DNA of 64,000 bases from Formicarius rufipectus (lineage: Eukaryota > Chordata > Aves > Passeriformes > Formicariidae). The DNA lies in assembly GCA_013399695.1 (NCBI GenBank), contig VXAU01003749.1, positions 628,695 to 692,694 on the forward strand, written 5' to 3'. Position numbers and translations under genes: made by a program. Every line of letters starts with the position of its first letter. Position 1 is the first letter of the stretch. Positions 58,740-64,000 of this stretch are shown piece by piece. The notes beneath the pieces are model-generated. The model was not told the DNA's origin. It did no database searches and was given only the letters and a program-made list of their open reading frames with translations.

Positions 58740-61700
58740 AGGAAACAGGACATCCCATTTCTCCCACAAGATTCTCTCACAAATAAAACCATGTCCTAGA
58801 AGTTACTGATGAGGAAACGAGTAGATGTATGAATAACCACAAAGCATTAACAATTTTCTGGGAATTGGAGTGGGTTTTTTTAAGCAATGACAGTGGCCTG
58901 AGGCCACCACATTGCCCCATGGTTCACTCTAAAGAAGCAAGGAAATTCAATATCCTCAAACTGCCTCTGGATTACACAATCAAATTACACTCTCAGAGGA
59001 AAGTGCTGGCTCACAAAGTATTGCCATCTCTAACGTCAGCAGTTCCAATCACCTGTAGCCACTACCAAAACCTGTGCAATTGGGGCAGCCATGGAGTGTG
59101 ATATGTGAGACATAATATGCTTCCATGGCATTCATTAGGAGGCCACTAATAAAGCAAGTTATTGATGTGAACTCAGGAAGGCTGAGGCTCAATATTCTGT
59201 TTTCTGCAGTGCTTTGATTCTCTGGAGTAGTGGAGTTTTCCCTATAAATCTTACTGGCACAAGAGCATTCCCACAGGGGTCAGAATCAGGAATTCTTGTC
59301 CCTTTATGTGCCCCCACAATGCATCTAGGGGAGTCAGGAGACCCCTTCTTCACGTGGCAATGATGACACCTCAGAACTAAGAACAAAAATAGGATTCTCT
59401 TCTCATGTTCCATGTCTTTGCTTTTAATTTCCATGTCTGAAGCTCTTCAGTCCAACCTTGCTTGAAACGCAGCGGATAAACACACAGGATTTTAGGGACT
59501 GACTTCTCTAACCAAACTGAAACTTCTTACTCTTGAAAAGAAGAGTCACTCTCTAGAAATAAATGTTTCTCTTGTCTTTTAATGAGGAGAGGATGAGCTC
59601 AGAGGCATTTACGATGCAGATGTTTGTTTGTGATGGGCTGAATCCCATTGTGGCAGCCCAGAGGGGTACCCTGCTTTGCAGACTGCAGCAGCATTTGGGT
59701 GACAGGAAACCTGCACATCAACTCCTGTCATTCTCTGTGGAATCCCACAGCTTCAAAAGGAAAAGAAAATAACACCCTTCTTGTGGAATTCAAAAATCAG
59801 GAGGGGGGAAAAAAAGAGAAATCTCTAAATGTGTTCTTTTATTTTCTTTTTTTGCCCTTCCCTTGTCTCTCTGAAAACTGGTTTTTTGTTTCATGTGGCA
59901 GTTGTCTGGCTTTGCACATTTTTTCTGTACCAAACTTCCCATCAACTTCCAGTAGCAACTGGATATTGTTTTCTGCTCCAGTACTGTCTACCTTCATGCT
60001 TTTGTTGGTATGTTGACACGTCAGGCCACCCTATTTCTTTATCTCATCATCCCTTTAAAACCTTTCTTACACATTCTTTTTCCTTTCTTTTTCCTTTTTT
60101 TTTAATGTTTTTGTTTTTTTTTTTATTTTTATTTTTATTTTTATGTTGCTTCCTTTTTACCATCAGCCTTCAGCTGTCTTGAAGGGTTTCAAAGGATACT
60201 GGAGGAATAAGCCAATATTAAAAAAAATATGGAGAGAGGCAGAGGGAGGAGGGAAAAGTGACAGTTTTAAGGTGTCCCTAAGGCATGGGGCTGGTCCTTT
60301 TACCTTTCCTTGGAGGAACAGAGCATTTCCATGGCTTTAACCACCCGTTCACTGCAAAAACAAACCAAATCAACCAAGTGCGTGGCTGGAAATTTCCTCA
60401 CACTCATAACAGGAAATTGTTGGGCCACAAATTGTGCATTAAGCTTCCTGTGGATCCCGAGGAACAGAGGAAGAGCCTTTGGCCACCAGATGTTGTGTTG
60501 CAAAACAGAAGCAAAACCAAAAGCTCTCATTTCTAACACAAGCAGAGGAGCAAGCACTAAGATGATGCAAACCCTGCACTATCCTTCCACACTTTTATTT
60601 CTTTTTTAATATTTCTGAGAAAGGAATACATCTCCAACTCCAGACCCCAGTTCAGATTATTCTAGATGAGGTTACCTATCAATACTGAAAATGGAAGTGC
60701 CACAGTTGATGACGCTTCATGGCGAAGTTTCTCTCCCTGCTTGCAGCACGAGATGCTGCAGCAGAATTTTGTTGCATTCAAATTACTCTGGCCTTGCCAC
60801 AGAGAAGACTGTGCCTTTTAATATTTTGTAATTTATAGCATGGTCCTGCAGTGGATAAATATCTTCTTGATTTTTTATTTCCTGACCTGGCCCCGAGGTC
60901 TTTGAGTATGTAGGAATATTTGCTCTCTCCTTTTCTTCTACAGATGGTAGCTAACATTAAAATGTTAACAACTTAGTGAAATAACCAAAAGCTTCACTAT
61001 TTGACTCTCCAACCCCACCTTTCCCAAAAGCACAGCTAATTTATATGATAATTAATAGGAAATTGCAAAATTTTGAGTTTCCCTGAAAGAGTCTCTGAGG
61101 TGAAAATATCAGCTAATACAATTTTGTGTAAGGATTGGTGCACTAATGTCTATTTTTATCATATTTCCTTAAGATTGTAATAGTGCTTTCTGTGGGTTTT
61201 AGTAATCTAAAAGTATGGATGTGTTAAAATATTCAATGTACAGCAAAAACTGTTATGATAACAAGGAAATTCTCAATATATAGATTAAGCTGTGTGATTT
61301 GAAGAACAAGGCAAGTCAGTGATAAAGACTGACTTGGTTCTAAATAAAAATATAAGAGCTGTATGGAAGAAATAGCTGATTAATAAAGAACAGTCTTCTC
61401 AGACAGAGTGTTCTCCTATCATGTTCTGTTTGGCAAGGTGGAATTTTTCTTTTAATATAGTGCCATAAACCAACAGTCACAGAGTGAGTCTCACCTCATC
61501 CCTTCCAGTCAAGTTTCTGAACTTCCTGAGCCCATCTGCTGTTGACAAACACCAGGAAAATTAGAACAAACACAGCTGAAAGGTCCTCTCTGCTGCTGCT
61601 GCTGCAAAGAGTATTTGCTCTCCCTCTCTGATCACCTGCCACCCCACTTTATGCAGATGGCATCCCAGCTGCTCTGTGACCACACAAAAAGGTCAGTTTA

Positions 61701-62000
61701 CACTCAGCTCAGTGGGTAACATATTCTCAGCACCATAAAAAAATACACCTTCTCCTCCAGCTCTAAGCTAAAAGTCTTCAGACTGCCTTGACATAAACTG
61801 CACAAGGAACTCTTTCTATAAAAGCCTTTGTGGTAAGTCAATATAAATTTGCCAGGTCACCAAGGTTTCTGTGTTATCCTCCATTTTCATACTCATTTTC
61901 CATTTATTACCTTAATAAAATAGTTAAGCTGTATGCTAAAATAATCTATTCCTAAGTGGTTTGCCTGCATCCACCACGTGATTTCTATCTTATGGGAAAG
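58740..62000. other. Unique AT-rich non-coding DNA
   Basis: No gene or transposon is recognised. Frames of 117-122 codons at 59648-60182 are driven by T-rich sequence and read as phenylalanine-rich strings. A five-unit CTG repeat lies at about 61591-61605. Confidence 0.5.
60075..60143. repeat. T-rich low-complexity tract
   Basis: It begins as T-runs with CC spacers, passes through a 10-plus T-run, and ends in four ATTTTT units. It could be the complement of a retroposon A-tail, but no adjacent body is recognised. Confidence 0.85.
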
Positions 62001-62137
62001 CTGTCCTTCAAGGCCAAGGTGGGTAGGGCTCTGATCAACCTGGTCTAGAGAAAGTTGCCCCTGCCCATAGCAGGGGGTTGGAAGGAGATGATCTTTAAGG
62101 TCCCTTCCAACCCCAGCCATTCTGTGGTTCTGTTATT
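62001..62137 (+). mobile_element. CR1 LINE 3' fragment
   Basis: It runs 'ttcaaggccaaggtggg', 'ctctgatcaacctggtctag', 'cccctgcccatagcaggggg', 'gatgatctttaaggtccc', 'ttccaaccccagccattctg' and 'tggttctgtta'. About 135 bases of the common 3' end are present. Confidence 0.93.
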
Positions 62138-63590
62138 ATGCCACATGCTGCTGGCACTGGCAGCTGGGTGCCAAAACCATCACATGTGGTGCTTAAAGGT
62201 GCAACCTCATGGTCAATGTACGATCAAAATCAGTCAGAGGCAACAGAGGGAGGGCAGAACACTCACAAATTTTCCTTCTGTGTTTGCAGGAGCACTCCAA
62301 AGCACATTTTCAGCCTTTCCACTGTCCAGAGGTCCTGGACAACAGAATGGATGCACTGCCCTTCTCCAGGTGCTGGAGGCACGGAGGTGCTGCTTGGGTG
62401 TGAGGGCTTTCTTGACTTTGAGCCTGGACAGTGACATTCAGGGATGATCCTGAGCCCTGGGGAGCTCCAGGAATGTGGGTCAGTGGTTCCTCAGAGGTGA
62501 TGAGCTCCCAAATGGCTTTTGGGGCAGAAAGGGAAGGTGATTTGTCCTCTCCATCAAGGTTCACCTGGCAATAAAACTATCAGTGAACCCCTGACAATCC
62601 AAGTGGGTCAGCCTTCCTGGCCTGGCCCAATTAATTTAATAAAAGTGCCAAGCATATTTATTGTTGTCTTTATTTTTCAGGAGCATGGACACTGGCATGA
62701 GGTGAGACTGCCTCGAGGAGATGGTGCTGCACTACCTTTGTTTCTCAGGTATCACAAAGAAAAGAAAATCTTTCTCCACTGCTGCACTTTGATGATAAAC
62801 CAAACCAAAAGAGATGAGGATATGTATAATAATATCATTTATCTCGCAGTGTTGGCAGAATCTCAGACCAACAGTAAAATGAATAGAGATTTTGAATGTT
62901 AAGAGAAAGAATATCTCTCATACATTCTGCTACAAAACTGCAATTTAGAAAGAAAAAGGCACTTTTGTCTTCATAAAATTCCATCCTAATTTTAATTTTT
63001 GCCATTAAAATAAGCAACATTTAGATGTGATATTGAGAACTGATACTTCAAAATACCATTTGTCTTAACATACAATATTTGCTCTTTACTATAATAATTT
63101 TTTGCTTTACCTTGCAAAAAGGTGAAAATAGTCCCTGAAGGTGTCTCTTGATAGAAATCACTTACAGTTTATCAGGATAAATAAGGAATATGAGAGTGTA
63201 ATTTCCAACAATAAGAGATGCCTGGAGATTTAGAGAATCATAAAGAAGAAAAGCTGCAAGGTAGAGATATTGTAAAGGGTTTGCTAGAAGATAGTATTTT
63301 CTTCTGCATTTATTTACAAGTTAAAGCAGATACTAAAGGTTAATGTTTCTGTACTGTATATATTTCATAATACTCTGCATTTCTTTGAAATAAAATGAAT
63401 GCTCCAGGTTTCTGGAAATCTGATTTGAACAAAGGAAAAATTAATAGAGGCTTCATCTACAATAAATGACTCATCTCTTTGAAGGAAATTCTAGTTTAGA
63501 AAGGTGATAGAAGCTAAGCTATAAAAATTCCAGTCTCAGAGTGAAACATATTTAACCTTGCTTTCATATAGGGCTATAAAAAGTAAATAC
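62138..63590. other. Unique AT-rich non-coding DNA
   Basis: No repeat or gene is recognised. A splice-acceptor-like 'tttatttttcag' at 62669-62680, 21 bases, then 'gtgaga' at 62702 resemble a micro-exon, discussed as a finding. The sequence from 62800 on is strongly AT-rich. Confidence 0.5.
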
Positions 63591-63599
63591 CACCAAAAT

Positions 63600-64000
63600 A
63601 AGAACCTCAAAACACTTCCAGGTTGTCCCAAGCCAAGCCCTCCTTTGTGCATGACTGGTGGTGTTCCTCCCAACACCAGCTCATCCCCTTTTCCCAAGCC
63701 TGTGGATTACCAAAGGAAAACCCGTGGTCTGCACTGTTTCTAGAAGAGTTTTGTGCAAGCAAATCCTCCAGTGCACACAGGTATTAGTGCCTGTGCCAGA
63801 GGATTCTGTGGCTGGATTTTGGGACAAGGGGGGGGCTCTCCAGGGGGGGCTCTTAGAAACTGCCAGAAGCTTCCCCTGTGCTGTGGAGCCAAGGACAGCC
63901 AGGGCCAGGAGGGACCTCCTGCTGGTGGCCAAAGGGGAGACAATTCAGAATCCCAGTGCCAGCTCTGGGAGAACAGAGTGAAGAATTGAGGAGTGTGGGG
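63600..64000 (+). mobile_element. Probable LTR-type repeat, truncated by window end
   Basis: An abrupt GC-rich block contains 'gggacaaggggggggctctc', a repeated 'ccaggggggg'-type motif, 'gaaactgccagaagcttccc' and 'cttcccctgtgctgtggag'. I recall similar high-copy sequence from songbird ERVL-class LTRs, in which a 'tatttaag' TATA box follows further downstream, beyond this window. Frames of 61-107 codons on both strands come from the GC content. The left edge is uncertain. No coding retroviral sequence is present. Confidence 0.4.

Noticed and set aside
59829..60182. 117-codon phenylalanine-rich frame
   Set aside because: T-rich DNA encodes phenylalanine by composition; no start context, domain or splice structure was seen.
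1..64000. Search by eye for tRNA, rRNA, snRNA or microRNA hairpins
   Set aside because: No A-box/B-box pair, rRNA core or convincing hairpin was noticed, but a covariance-model scan would be needed to exclude them.

Overview
The window looks like nuclear DNA from a bird, most likely a songbird. It is AT-rich and non-coding, and it carries about 21 short, 5'-truncated copies of the CR1 LINE, the typical avian retroposon. Many copies match, from memory, the CR1 3' end common in passerines (a 'gtccctgcccatggcag' block and an 'attctatgattct' tail). Two estimated-size N gaps (6432-6829 and 33058-33264) and three single-base Ns (28631, 42348, 52617) show it is a draft assembly.

I found no protein-coding gene, exon, tRNA, rRNA or other RNA gene that I can support. 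The open frames are short, overlap on both strands, and are mostly translations of CR1, of low-complexity tracts or of N runs. The region is therefore intergenic (a gene-poor stretch) or lies inside a very large intron. There are no operons, CRISPR arrays or other prokaryotic features.

Layout: 1-9.5 kb is mostly unique AT-rich DNA, with one old CR1, a G-run/gap/ATT-repeat complex and a small CpG-richer block (7.1-7.6 kb). 9.5-11.5 kb is unique DNA that keeps many CpGs and TAAT motifs and is the best candidate for conserved regulatory sequence. 11.5-29 kb is unique DNA with scattered CR1s, an unclassified block at 20.9-21.8 kb and an LTR-like repeat at 28.3-28.9 kb. 29.9-35.8 kb holds four CR1s, all on the plus strand. 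35.8-41.8 kb is almost repeat-free. 41.8-42.4 kb is a probable minus-strand LTR. 43.7-62.1 kb is CR1-dense. It also has a 345-nt pyrimidine tract (50.5-50.9 kb), a 343-bp near-identical direct repeat split by a single N (52.3-53.0 kb), a 109-bp GATA microsatellite (54.3 kb) and a second CpG-retaining unique block (57.6-58.0 kb). The last 400 bases look like the start of another LTR-type repeat that runs off the window.

I did not find a convincing undescribed biological system. The most useful observations are the probable false duplication at 52.3-53.0 kb, the long asymmetric pyrimidine tract, repeat-flanked gaps, candidate conserved non-coding blocks, and two tail-only CR1 insertions. All family assignments are from memory of consensus motifs; no search was run.
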